DNA of 64,000 nt from SIG307 sp045596385 (lineage in GTDB: Bacteria > Bacillota > Clostridia > Lachnospirales > Lachnospiraceae). The notes below the pieces were generated by a model, which was not told the origin of the DNA, searched no databases, and saw only the letters and a list, made by a program, of their open reading frames with translations. Each line of letters begins with the position of its first letter. Positions within the stretch are counted from its first letter, which is position 1. Of this stretch, positions 24,141-32,748 are shown one piece after another. The stretch covers positions 1 to 64,000 of the forward strand of contig JAZOCC010000008.1 of the NCBI GenBank assembly GCA_045596385.1. The letters run 5' to 3'. Position numbers and translations under genes: made by a program.

Positions 24141-25968
24141 GGACTTCGCCCTCCTTATAGTATTTGCTTTGCACATTGAACATTTCTGCGTATTTGCCGT
24201 CTGCGGTCATCAGTTCCTCGTGGGTACCGGACTCCGCAATGACGCCGTCTTCCAGTAAAATGATACGGTCACAGAACCGGGTGGAGGCAAAACGATGGGA
24301 AATGTAGATAGAAGTTTTTCCTTCGGTTAATTCTCTGTAACGTAAATATAAGTTGTTTTCGGCAATGGGGTCTAAGGCTGCGGTCGGCTCGTCGAGGATT
24401 AAGATGGAGCCGTTTTTATAGATGGCTCTTGCAAGTACGAGCTTCTGCATTTCGCCACCGGATAAGTCTACGCTATCGTCATGGATGCCCTTCATTAAAT
24501 GGGTGTCGATGCCGTTCGGTAACTTCTCGATTCTTTCATAAATACCGGCAAGCTTCATTGCGGCAATGGCATCTTCTCTTGCGGTGGGACGGGTAAGGTC
24601 CACGCTTGCCACAAACTCAAACATGGAGAAGGCAATGGTATGGATGTCCTGGAATACCGCGGAAATCATGGAGTAGTATTCTTCAATGTTATAGTCGTTG
24701 ATATGCTTTCCGTTCACTAAAATCTCACCGGAGGTTGGCGCATACAGACCGCAAATCAGCTTGATTAAGGTGGTCTTTCCGGCACCGTTCATACCAACGA
24801 GGGCAAGGCTTTCACCTGCGGAAACGGTCAGGTTTAATCCGTTTATGGTATCCTTTTCCGCACCATCGTAGCGGTAGTGCACATCCTTTAACTCGATGGT
24901 CACCGGTCCCGTCGGGAGCGGACAGCCTTCCCCATGGTTAAAGGTGTTCGGATAGTTGTAGAAGTCGCGGTAGTAGGCGATTTTTTCGGCTCTGGTATTC
25001 AGTTTTGCCACGCTGCCGATGATGCCCTGCAAAAAGCCTGCAATGCTGCCGGTAAGACCGAAGTAAAACACAAATTCACCTACGGTAAGTTTTCCGGCAA
25101 GGAGAAGACCGATTAACACAACGTATGCTACACCGTTTTGTACAAAAGTCATCAGTCCCGAAAGGACGGAAGCAAACAGTCCTCTAAGGGTGCAACGCTT
25201 GTTCCACATGAGAAGATAGCTTTGATAGTCCCGCATCATTTTATCAAGCCATCCTTCTAAATTGTACAACTTAATATCCTTTGCTATGGAGAAGTTCTCG
25301 GAAAGACTTTGCAGATAATTTCTTTTCCGGGATTCCTTCTCCCAGTGGTGCTTGTTCTTTTCAAAGTAGGCCGGTTGCCAGCGGGTGGTAAAGTAGGAAA
25401 GTACGGATACCACGGCAACTACCGCAAAGATAATCGGGTTTAATACAATGAGGAGCGAAGCATAGGTAAAAATACCGAGAAAGTTAATCAGTGCATCGCT
25501 TAAATCCAGCCAAAGAAATTCCAAAGCACAATCACCCTGACAGGAGTCGCCGGATGCATATTCGTGTATTTTCCGGTATTCCTGTTTTTCGGTGTTTTCA
25601 AAGTCGGTTTCGTAATGGTAGATGCGGCCCATTTCCGTCTGGTAAATGCCGGTAGGATAGTAGCGTCTGGCTCTGCATCTGGAATTAATAAAACCTCGTA
25701 GTAACTCCAAAAGAACAAGAGGTAGCAGGAAACTTACGGTGAAGCGCACCAGTTCCGAAAAGGATGCACCGCTACCGATGCGGTCAATCAGTTCCTTCGA
25801 AAAGAAGGAGGACAGAAGCGGAAGCACTACGGCAATCGGTACCACCGCGAATATGAAAAAGACAAACATCTTATCCAACCGCCAGAGTTTTTGTAATGCC
25901 CAGGCAAGGCTTCCGAGTTTGGAATACTTTTTCTTTTCTTTCTTTTTTTCTTCTTTGGTTTGATTCAT
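24133..25968 (-). CDS. ABC transporter, permease-ATPase fusion (first half of a heterodimer)
   Basis: A 611-residue exporter half with a Lys/Glu-rich cytoplasmic start (KEEKKKEKKKYSK), about six membrane segments, and a C-terminal ATPase: Walker A GMNGAGKTT, Q-loop VFQDIH, signature DLSGGEMQ, Walker B ILILDEPTAALD, switch ISHR. Both ATPases look intact. No peptidase C39 domain is present. The promoter region upstream has two direct repeats suited to a LytTR regulator, and the two-component genes lie immediately beyond. This suggests export or defence controlled by that system; the substrate is unknown. Confidence 0.9.
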   Translation of the reverse strand: MNQTKEEKKKEKKKYSKLGSLAWALQKLWRLDKMFVFFIFAVVPIAVVLPLLSSFFSKELIDRIGSGASFSELVRFTVSFLLPLVLLELLRGFINSRCRARRYYPTGIYQTEMGRIYHYETDFENTEKQEYRKIHEYASGDSCQGDCALEFLWLDLSDALINFLGIFTYASLLIVLNPIIFAVVAVVSVLSYFTTRWQPAYFEKNKHHWEKESRKRNYLQSLSENFSIAKDIKLYNLEGWLDKMMRDYQSYLLMWNKRCTLRGLFASVLSGLMTFVQNGVAYVVLIGLLLAGKLTVGEFVFYFGLTGSIAGFLQGIIGSVAKLNTRAEKIAYYRDFYNYPNTFNHGEGCPLPTGPVTIELKDVHYRYDGAEKDTINGLNLTVSAGESLALVGMNGAGKTTLIKLICGLYAPTSGEILVNGKHINDYNIEEYYSMISAVFQDIHTIAFSMFEFVASVDLTRPTAREDAIAAMKLAGIYERIEKLPNGIDTHLMKGIHDDSVDLSGGEMQKLVLARAIYKNGSILILDEPTAALDPIAENNLYLRYRELTEGKTSIYISHRFASTRFCDRIILLEDGVIAESGTHEELMTADGKYAEMFNVQSKYYKEGEVHA

Positions 25969-26082
25969 AATTCCCCTCCAAGCTATCGGTAGTGGTATTT
26001 GTTCCGGCCGATGTGTATTTTAATGTGGGTGTTGCATGGGTTCGACACATGGTTTATTGCGGTGTGTGCTGAACTTGACTTT

Positions 26083-26148
26083 ACTATACCAAATACAAAA
26101 AGAAAAAGTGCGATTTGTTGTCAAATGCAAAAATTTGATGTCAAATGC
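26083..26148 (-). promoter_or_regulatory. ABC operon promoter with LytTR-type direct repeats
   Basis: On the minus strand, TATAGT (26088-26083) is a good -10 box, but the -35 position reads GCACTT, a poor match. Just upstream, GCATTTGACA occurs twice exactly 20 bp apart (plus-strand TGTCAAATGC ending at 26128 and 26148), continuing as WCAAAT in both. A weak -35 behind two helical-turn-spaced direct repeats is the usual layout for LytTR activators. Confidence 0.65.
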
Positions 26149-26157
26149 ACTTTTTTG

Positions 26158-26412
26158 TTGCGCGACAAAATGCACCACGTTAATGTACAATCGACAACCG
26201 GTCCGCATATAAAACCGCAAACGACTGCAACGCTCTTGCAAACTAACATGTAACTCCGGCTATATTGCCGTTTCGGTAGCGTCCTCACGGCAAAGTCTGC
26301 GTAACATGTGGATTTCGCAAATCGCTAAAAGCGCAGTTTAAATTGTTTGCTCATTTTATATGCGGACCGGTTGCCGTGTATAGAAAATGTATGATGCATT
26401 TTGCACGCAAGT
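26158..26412. repeat. 255-bp imperfect palindrome with branched centre
   Basis: Arms share a perfect 20-bp block (CAACCGGTCCGCATATAAAA at 26195-26214 with its complement at 26354-26373), plus AAAATGCA, TTGCG and GCAAAC matches at their ends. The centre has TTGCCGT/ACGGCAA hairpin arms and two ACATGT hexamers. It starts just upstream of the ABC regulatory repeats and ends one base before the kinase stop codon, so it forms the kinase 3' flank. No ORF is evident. Confidence 0.75.
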
Positions 26413-26413
26413 T

Positions 26414-27058
26414 TTACTGCGGTAACAGTACTTCCGTGGAAAATGCTCCGTCTTCGGAGGCTCTTGTAATATATCCGCCGTATTTCTTTACAATCGTGTC
26501 CATTCTTTTCAGGCCAAATCCGTGCCCTTCGCCTTTAGTGGTGCGGAAGCTGCTCTTTTTCTTTCCGCCCGCGGTGTTGGTGACAGAGATGTAGAGGTAG
26601 TTTCCTTTCATTTCCATGTAGATACGAATGAGGCGTTCTGCAATCGGAAGCTCCATGCAGGCGTCCATGGCGTTATCCAAAAGATTGCCGATGACGGTAC
26701 AAAGATCTAACTCCGACACGGTAAGGGAGACAGGGATGTTGGCCTCTGCTTTTACCGTGATTTCCTTTTGTGCAGCCAGGGAAAGCTTACTGTTCAGAAT
26801 GGCATCTGCCATGCGGTTGCCGGTTTTGATGACGGTTTCCACATTTGTCAGGTCATCGTCCAACATGTCCAGATAAGCGCTTATTTCGTTAATCTCACCA
26901 TTGACCATATGTACCTTCATGGTCTGGATATGATGGCGGTAATCGTGACGCCAACCCCGCATCTTTTGATACATGTTTTCCACTTCTAAATAGTATTTTT
27001 GAATCAGTTCCGTTTCAAAGGCCGCAACCTTTTTTGCAATGATTTTTTCGAATAACAT
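26414..27058 (-). CDS. Soluble GHKL-type sensor histidine kinase (AgrC/VirS-like core)
   Basis: A 214-residue protein. An N-terminal helical region carries the phospho-acceptor motif RGWRHDYRHHIQ, and a GHKL ATPase domain has the N-box NLLDNAMDACM and G-box GHGFGLKRM. There is no membrane segment or sensor domain, unlike full-length AgrC-type kinases (~430 residues). Its signal must come through another protein or a cytoplasmic cue. It follows the LytTR regulator by nine bases. An AGAGG site precedes the ATG. Confidence 0.85.
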   Translation of the reverse strand: MLFEKIIAKKVAAFETELIQKYYLEVENMYQKMRGWRHDYRHHIQTMKVHMVNGEINEISAYLDMLDDDLTNVETVIKTGNRMADAILNSKLSLAAQKEITVKAEANIPVSLTVSELDLCTVIGNLLDNAMDACMELPIAERLIRIYMEMKGNYLYISVTNTAGGKKKSSFRTTKGEGHGFGLKRMDTIVKKYGGYITRASEDGAFSTEVLLPQ

Positions 27059-27067
27059 GGCAACCTC

Positions 27068-27769
27068 TTATAAGTATTTGACCAGGGCGGCGTGAATGTC
27101 ATGGTATACGCCACGGCTTAAAGGCACAACGGCACCGTTTGTCATGGTGACGTCGGTGCGGGTAATGAGTTTCACATATTTTAAATTGACAAGGAAGGAA
27201 CGGTGTGCTTTAAAGAAGGTATCGTCCAACTCCTCGAAAAAATTTCCTAAGGTCATGCGGGTGCGGTAGTCACCGTGGGTGGCGTGGATGTTCAAGTATA
27301 CATTTTCCGCTTCCACGTAAATAATATCTGCCAGAGAAAGCTTCACATCCCCTTCCGAGGTGGAAATGAGTACCGAACGCAAGCGATTGGTAAGGTTTCC
27401 GACTGCCTTATCAAGGACCGGTGTGAGCTTCGCCGCATCCGCAGGCTTAATCAGATAATGAAGAGCGGACACATCAAAACCATCGCTGAAGTATTCGTAA
27501 AAACCGGTGATAAAAATCAGCTGTACTGCATGGTTGTCCTTCCGGACCTCCTTTGCCAGTTCCACACCGCTACGCCCCGGCATTTCTACGTCAAGGAGCA
27601 GAATGTCGAAGTCCTTTTCTTCCTCGTAGTCGAAAAGAAAGGAGTCGGCACTGATGTATTGTTTTAATTCGATGAGATGCCGGTTTTTCTTTCCCCAGGC
27701 GGTAACGATATCGGTCAGATAGTCCCGCTGTTTGGCGTCGTCATCGCAGATGGCGAGTTTTAGTTTCAT
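27068..27769 (-). CDS. LytTR-family response regulator (AgrA/VirR-like)
   Basis: A 233-residue protein with a receiver domain (AICDDDAKQ acidic pocket, LLLDVEMPG with the phospho-accepting Asp near residue 58, and a conserved Lys in YLIKPAD). The C-terminal LytTR DNA-binding domain follows (IIYVEAENVYLNIHATHG, then FFKAHRSFLVNLKYV). Such proteins bind pairs of direct repeats about 20-22 bp apart. A matching pair is found upstream of the ABC exporter operon. Co-transcribed with the kinase. Confidence 0.9.
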   Translation of the reverse strand: MKLKLAICDDDAKQRDYLTDIVTAWGKKNRHLIELKQYISADSFLFDYEEEKDFDILLLDVEMPGRSGVELAKEVRKDNHAVQLIFITGFYEYFSDGFDVSALHYLIKPADAAKLTPVLDKAVGNLTNRLRSVLISTSEGDVKLSLADIIYVEAENVYLNIHATHGDYRTRMTLGNFFEELDDTFFKAHRSFLVNLKYVKLITRTDVTMTNGAVVPLSRGVYHDIHAALVKYL

Positions 27770-27832
27770 GGAAATTTTCCCTCCCTAAAATGAGTAAGAG
27801 ATATGGATATTATGCTTCATGTCCGGTAATGC

Positions 27833-28972
27833 TTATCCTTCAAATCCATAGACCGATTTCAAATGCGAAAGCTTACTTCCTAAGTTGCCGAGCAGTGCAT
27901 CCGCTGCGGTAAGGGCGGCCATACATTCTACCACGACAACGGCACGGGACACGATAATCGGGTCATGACGACCGGTAATCTGACAGGTATAGGAAGAACC
28001 GTCCTGCTTCACGGTTTCCTGAGGTGCGTATACAGACGGGGTAGGTTTAATTGCTACCCGGAACAGGACGTCCGAACCGTCGGTCATGCCGCCCAACACT
28101 CCGCCCGCAAGATTGCGCCGCTTAGCGATTTTACCGTTTTCATCGGTATAGAACGGGTCGTTTTGCTCTGTTCCCGTAAGAAGGGCGGCATCAAAGCCGG
28201 AGCCCAGTTCAAAGCCCTTTACTGCGCCGATGGACAGCATGGCATGGGCAAGGCGTGCGTCGAACTTCTCAAATACCGGGTCGCCGAGGCCTGCCGGAAG
28301 TCCGGTGAGGACACATTCGATGGTGCCGCCGGCAGAGTTGTGCTCTTCGCGTAATTTCTGTAAAAAGGATTCTGCCTCTGCGGATGCATCCGCATCCGGC
28401 ATATTAAGCGGGCTTTTGTTCCGCAGGGAGACCAGCTCCTCCGGGGTATAACGTTCCGCCAGATATTCCTTTGTATCAAAACATACATATTTGTTGATGG
28501 ATTTTGCATAAGCGCATACCTGAATTCCGAGCTCATTAAGTAGTGCACAGGCGACTGCACCGGCAGCTACTCTGGCAGCGGTTTCACGACCGGAGGAACG
28601 TCCGCCGCCCCGGTAGTCTCGGAAGCCGTACTTGGCATCAAAAGTATAATCCGCATGGCCGGGGCGGTAGTAGGATGCAATCTCCGAATAATCTCCGGAA
28701 CGCTGAGTTTCGTTTCGAATCAGAAGTGCAATGGAAGTGCCGGTGGTCTTGCCTTCAAATGTACCGGACAAGATTTCTACCAGGTCGTTTTCTTTTCGCG
28801 GGGTGGCATACATATTTTGTCCGGGTTTTCTTCTGTCTAAAAAGGTCTGGATATATTCTGCGGTAAGAGGAATCCCGGCTGGACAACCGTCTATGATAAC
28901 GCCGAGGGCGGCACCGTGGGATTCTCCGAATGTTGTTATTTTGAAAGAATTTCCGAAAGATGATCCGTTCAT
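27833..28972 (-). CDS. aroC: Chorismate synthase
   Basis: Removes phosphate from EPSP to give chorismate, using reduced FMN as a catalytic cofactor; last step of the shikimate pathway. The 379-residue protein starts MNGSSFGNSFKITTFGESHG, the characteristic N-terminal motif, and continues with GRxSGRETAARVAAGA and SDVLFRVAIKPTPS. The ATG at 28972 follows CGGAGG; the seven codons further upstream are not supported. It lies 63 bp before the response regulator gene and could share its transcript. Confidence 0.95.
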   Translation of the reverse strand: MNGSSFGNSFKITTFGESHGAALGVIIDGCPAGIPLTAEYIQTFLDRRKPGQNMYATPRKENDLVEILSGTFEGKTTGTSIALLIRNETQRSGDYSEIASYYRPGHADYTFDAKYGFRDYRGGGRSSGRETAARVAAGAVACALLNELGIQVCAYAKSINKYVCFDTKEYLAERYTPEELVSLRNKSPLNMPDADASAEAESFLQKLREEHNSAGGTIECVLTGLPAGLGDPVFEKFDARLAHAMLSIGAVKGFELGSGFDAALLTGTEQNDPFYTDENGKIAKRRNLAGGVLGGMTDGSDVLFRVAIKPTPSVYAPQETVKQDGSSYTCQITGRHDPIIVSRAVVVVECMAALTAADALLGNLGSKLSHLKSVYGFEG

Positions 28973-29184
28973 AAAAATACCTCCGAAATGCATACTAAAT
29001 TTATTTTAGTCCAATCCTATGAAAAAAGCAAGGGCGAAACAGGGAGGATATGAATACAAATTGTCCCGGACTATGCTATGGATGTGTTTTTCTGCTATAG
29101 CTTATGTCGGAAAGGAATTGAAAAAGGTATAATTGATAAAAAGAAAATGGCAGAGCCTTTAGAAAAAAGGAAAGGAGAAGACCG

Positions 29185-29556
29185 ATGGGGAAGAAGATTA
29201 ATGAAACAATCGGAGGAAGAATCCGGGCATACAGAGAAAGCCTCGGAATGAACAGGGAATCATTTTCGGAGCAGATCGGTTTATCTCCGCAGTTTTTGGC
29301 AGAGGCGGAAACTGGGAAAAAGGGACTTTCTGCGGAAAGTATATATAAAATATGCAGTAAAAGCGATTTGTCTGCGGATTATTTGATTTTGGGAAAGATG
29401 AAAAAGGACAAATTGAAGAATCCGTTGGATTATGTGTTACAGGATATGCCGGCGGATTATTCGGCGCATTATGTCAAGGTGCTGCAGACGGTGGGAAATA
29501 TTATTGCCGAGGCGCAGAGAGACAGTGTGGAACAGTATAAGAAGAACAATGAATAA
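29185..29556 (+). CDS. HTH (Xre-type) regulator
   Basis: A 123-residue protein. Residues 5-70 form the helix-turn-helix (RIRAYRESLGMNRESFSEQIGLSPQFLAEAETGKKGLS). The remaining ~50 residues are helical, ending in a charged tail. AAAGGAG precedes the ATG. It is monocistronic with its own terminator. The target is unknown. Confidence 0.8.
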   Translation: MGKKINETIGGRIRAYRESLGMNRESFSEQIGLSPQFLAEAETGKKGLSAESIYKICSKSDLSADYLILGKMKKDKLKNPLDYVLQDMPADYSAHYVKVLQTVGNIIAEAQRDSVEQYKKNNE

Positions 29557-29564
29557 AGGAAAAG

Positions 29565-29603
29565 GCAAGAATTGACATGTGATGTTGTTTTCTTGCTTTT
29601 TTT
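29565..29603 (+). terminator. Terminator of the small HTH gene
   Basis: GCAAGAA pairs with TTCTTGC, followed by seven T. The 18-base loop region is longer than usual. Confidence 0.7.
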
Positions 29604-29623
29604 GAAAAATAGATGCGTAAAAC

Positions 29624-29652
29624 TTGTAATTGTCGTAAAACTATGGTATAAT
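29624..29652 (+). promoter_or_regulatory. Promoter of the EAL-domain gene
   Basis: TTGTAA at 29624-29629, 17-bp spacer, TATAAT at 29647-29652, leaving a leader of about 95 bases. Confidence 0.65.
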
Positions 29653-29751
29653 GAGCAAAATAGACATAGTATAGAGGGATGGCGTGTATTTGTACATTTT
29701 TACGGCAGGAGAAGACATGACGCTTGGCAGACACGGAAGCAGAGGTAGCAT

Positions 29752-32052
29752 ATGAACAGATACTACAGAGGCGGCAACAAGATTTCGAAGCAAAGACGCA
29801 CAATGGGTCTTTTGTTATTGTGTCTTTGTTTGGTTGTTATCAGTATCTGCGTGATGTTAGGGTTAAATGAGACCAGAAAGAGTCTGATTGAAGAATGTGA
29901 AAAGGACCTTTTGTGGGAGGTACAGCTGACGGCTGATGAAGTATCGGATGATATTGAAAATAAGTTTGCGGCATTGGAGACGATTCAGGAGATGATAGTC
30001 CAGTCCTACGGAATCGGACCGGAGGCGGTAACGGCATTGGCTGCCTCGAAAATCAGATATGGGATGAGCTATCTGGCAATCGTAGATACCGATTACGTAT
30101 ATTATGACAATGAAGGTGATATAATCCGTGAGACCCGTACGGGGCATATTGAAGCTGCTATGAAAGGAAAGTATGTGGTGGCTCGTTCCGTAGATGATGT
30201 CTCGGGAGACGGTGTGGCATTTTTTGTTCCTTGTAGGGATGGCAAAGAAATCGTCGGAGTGCTTGTTGCCAAGTATTCCAAAGATGATTTGCTTGAAAAG
30301 CTCAGTACAAAGCCGCAGATGGGGACCGAACTGGTATTAAATGATTCCGGTGAAGTTGTCCTGATGGGAGAGGATTTGGGAAACTATCTGGGCGGAGTGT
30401 CATGGGAAGAGTTTTCGAAAAACGCAGATTCCTGGAAAGCGAAGGGAAAGTTTGATGAGGAAATGCGTTTGCTGGGCTGTTCTGTGGCATCGGCTGTTAA
30501 TAAATACGGAAAAGAGATTTATTTTGCGGCGGCAGCGGTGGAAGGTTATGATGGCTTCTATGTGTTGCGTCTTACCAGCTCCGAAGTGGTAGAAAAAGAA
30601 ATTCGCCAGTCGATGAACCGGATTTATTTTATGATGGTTGTGATGGCATTCGTTGTCCTATGTGTAGTCGTTGTGGCGATTGTTATGTATGTACGTAACA
30701 GGAGAGCCGTGTACTATGCAGCGTATATAGACCAGCTGACAGGGCTTCCGTCCAAGGCAAGACATAAGATGGATGCACAGGAGTTTATCAATAAGAAGGA
30801 AAAGAAATACGCTTATGTGACATTTGATGTAGATAATTTTAAATATATCAATGAAATGTTTGGATATGAGTACGGTAATAAGGTTCTGGTGCATATTGCG
30901 AAAACTATAAAGGCGTTTGCAAAGCCGGATGAGTTGTATGCAAGAATTTCTTCGGATAATTTTGCGATGCTTCTTATGGATACGGGGACGCAAAAGGAAC
31001 TGGAGGAGCGAATCGGTGAGTTGTTCCAAAAGATTATAGAACCGGGTGAACCCGGCGAGGTTTTAAATATCTGTTCCCTGAGTTTTTCCTGCGGTGTATA
31101 CAGGATTGAAGGAAAGATGGATATTAATGTCGTAAGAGCAAATGCGAATCTGGCACGTACCGAGAATAAAAAGAATGTGTTAAACGAGATTGTATTCTAT
31201 GACGAGAATCTGAAGGCGCGCAGAGTCGAGGAGAAGGAACTGGAGTACGAGGCGGAAGAAGCTTTGGTAAACGGTGACTTTTTGGTATATTTTCAGCCGA
31301 AGTATGATACGAAAACAGAGAAGATTATCGGTGCGGAGGCGTTGGTACGTTGGAATCATCCGGTCAGAGGAATGCTTTCTCCGGCATTGTTTGTTCCGTT
31401 GTTTGAAAGTAACGGCTTTATAACGGAAATAGATTTGTATGTATTAAACAGTGTATGCGAATTAATCGAATCGTGGGTAAATGCCGGCGTTCCTCCGATT
31501 TGTATTTCGGTAAATCTGTCCAGGGTTCATTTGTATGAGCGCAATCTGGTGCAGCGACTGACCGAGGTGGTGAAGCGGCATCATATTCCGCCGGAGTACA
31601 TTGAGTTTGAATTGACCGAGTCGGCATTTTATGAAGAGACCGAAAGTCTGCTTCGGATTATGTCGGAAATCAAGGCTGCGGGCTTCCGTTTGTCCATGGA
31701 TGATTTCGGCTCCGGATATTCTTCCCTCAACCTGCTTCGCAGACTTCCTGTGGATGTATTAAAGCTGGACAAGGTGTTTTTGGAGGATTGTGAGGAAGAA
31801 AATGATGAGACCCGCGGTAAGAGAATTGTTATGCATGTAATTTCCATGGCGAAGGATTTACAGATGGAGGTATTGGCGGAAGGCGTAGAAACCTCCGGTC
31901 AGAAGGAGTTTTTACAAAATGCCAAGTGTGATATGATTCAAGGCTATTATTTTGCGAGACCGATGCCGATAAGGGAGTTCGAACTCTTGTATAAGGGAGA
32001 GAATGGTTTACATGATACCGTTCATCAGGCGCCGGTGAAGCAGAAGGAATAA
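29752..32052 (+). CDS. Membrane c-di-GMP phosphodiesterase with degenerate GGDEF domain and EAL domain
   Basis: A 766-residue protein: membrane segment at ~20-40, extracytoplasmic sensor region (~45-285) with a Cache-like look, second membrane segment near 290-312, GGDEF domain (~325-490), EAL domain (~500-755). The diguanylate cyclase signature reads SSDNF, so cyclase activity is unlikely; it may bind GTP. The EAL side keeps GAEALVRWNH, the ELTESAF glutamate, MDDFGSGYSSL and LAEGVET, so hydrolysis of c-di-GMP is expected. Neighbouring flagellar genes fit a role in motility control. Its last 45 bases overlap the converging membrane gene. Confidence 0.9.
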   Translation: MNRYYRGGNKISKQRRTMGLLLLCLCLVVISICVMLGLNETRKSLIEECEKDLLWEVQLTADEVSDDIENKFAALETIQEMIVQSYGIGPEAVTALAASKIRYGMSYLAIVDTDYVYYDNEGDIIRETRTGHIEAAMKGKYVVARSVDDVSGDGVAFFVPCRDGKEIVGVLVAKYSKDDLLEKLSTKPQMGTELVLNDSGEVVLMGEDLGNYLGGVSWEEFSKNADSWKAKGKFDEEMRLLGCSVASAVNKYGKEIYFAAAAVEGYDGFYVLRLTSSEVVEKEIRQSMNRIYFMMVVMAFVVLCVVVVAIVMYVRNRRAVYYAAYIDQLTGLPSKARHKMDAQEFINKKEKKYAYVTFDVDNFKYINEMFGYEYGNKVLVHIAKTIKAFAKPDELYARISSDNFAMLLMDTGTQKELEERIGELFQKIIEPGEPGEVLNICSLSFSCGVYRIEGKMDINVVRANANLARTENKKNVLNEIVFYDENLKARRVEEKELEYEAEEALVNGDFLVYFQPKYDTKTEKIIGAEALVRWNHPVRGMLSPALFVPLFESNGFITEIDLYVLNSVCELIESWVNAGVPPICISVNLSRVHLYERNLVQRLTEVVKRHHIPPEYIEFELTESAFYEETESLLRIMSEIKAAGFRLSMDDFGSGYSSLNLLRRLPVDVLKLDKVFLEDCEEENDETRGKRIVMHVISMAKDLQMEVLAEGVETSGQKEFLQNAKCDMIQGYYFARPMPIREFELLYKGENGLHDTVHQAPVKQKE

Positions 32053-32499
32053 GAGCCTGGAAAGGATAACGGGAAGAAGCAGTCCCAAAGCCAGATAAAG
32101 GAGAGGGACGGAGATTCCCAACAGTGTGAACGGAGTGGTTTGTACAGCGTGCCACACAAGTAACAGAAGCACGCAGAGTGTCAGGGTGATGCGATAAGAA
32201 GAATACATAACAGGAGAGTAGTGATACCGTTTGCATAAAGCAGATAACGGAAGGTTGCGGCTCTCCTGTTCTTTTTGTTTTTTTACCGCATCGCTTAAAA
32301 AAGACGGCAGTAAAAGACAAATCAGTGCAATACCGTAGGGAGCAAACAGGGTGCGCCCCAGCACGGTGAGAATAAGTCCGGTGCCGGATAAAAGAAGGAG
32401 CATAAAATAATAAGACAGGCGCACGGAAAGAAAGCGACATAGTGTAAAGAGCTGTCGGCGTTGTGCGGATGAGGAATCGTTGACTTCGGAATGATTCAT
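32008..32499 (-). CDS. Small multi-pass membrane protein, unknown
   Basis: A 163-residue protein with four clear hydrophobic segments, arranged as two pairs (LSYYFMLLLLSGTGLILTVLG with LFAPYGIALICLLLPSFL, then LTLCVLLLLVWHAV with LGISVPLLYLALGLLLPVIL), separated by a charged loop (DAVKKQKEQESRNLP). An AAAGGAGG site precedes the ATG. I do not recognise a family. The 3' end overlaps the EAL gene by 45 bp in antisense. Confidence 0.7.
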   Translation of the reverse strand: MNHSEVNDSSSAQRRQLFTLCRFLSVRLSYYFMLLLLSGTGLILTVLGRTLFAPYGIALICLLLPSFLSDAVKKQKEQESRNLPLSALCKRYHYSPVMYSSYRITLTLCVLLLLVWHAVQTTPFTLLGISVPLLYLALGLLLPVILSRLLFLLLHRRLMNGIM

Positions 32500-32611
32500 G
32501 GGGCTGCCTCCTTTTTTATATCAGTGTAACACAGTCATAAAGGCTTGTCAAAACCATAGGAAAAAATCGACAAAATCAGCAAATTTTAGTCGAAAAAACA
32601 GTGAAGAAACG

Positions 32612-32639
32612 GGGATTTTGGGCCGATATAATAGATAAC
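32612..32639 (+). promoter_or_regulatory. Candidate flagellar (sigma-28/SigD-type) promoter
   Basis: TGAA at 32612-32615, 16 bases, then GCCGATAT at 32632-32639, an exact match to the SigD -10 element as I remember it (TAAA-N15-GCCGATAT). It lies upstream of mbl and the flagellar rod genes. Confidence 0.5.
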
Positions 32640-32671
32640 GTAAAAAAATCGCATATTCTTTAAAAAAGCCT

Positions 32672-32700
32672 TTGAAAAATCTCCCAAATATGTATATAAT
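32672..32700 (+). promoter_or_regulatory. Housekeeping-type promoter of mbl
   Basis: TTGAAA at 32672-32677, 17-bp spacer, TATAAT at 32695-32700; 48 bp before the mbl start. Confidence 0.75.
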
Positions 32701-32748
32701 AGATACGGAGGCTTGTACAGCACTCACATATGAAAGGAGAATGGGAAA

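Noticed and set aside
26343..27667. Plus-strand ORFs across the kinase and regulator genes
   Set aside because: They are antisense to well-supported genes and lack family features or ribosome binding sites.
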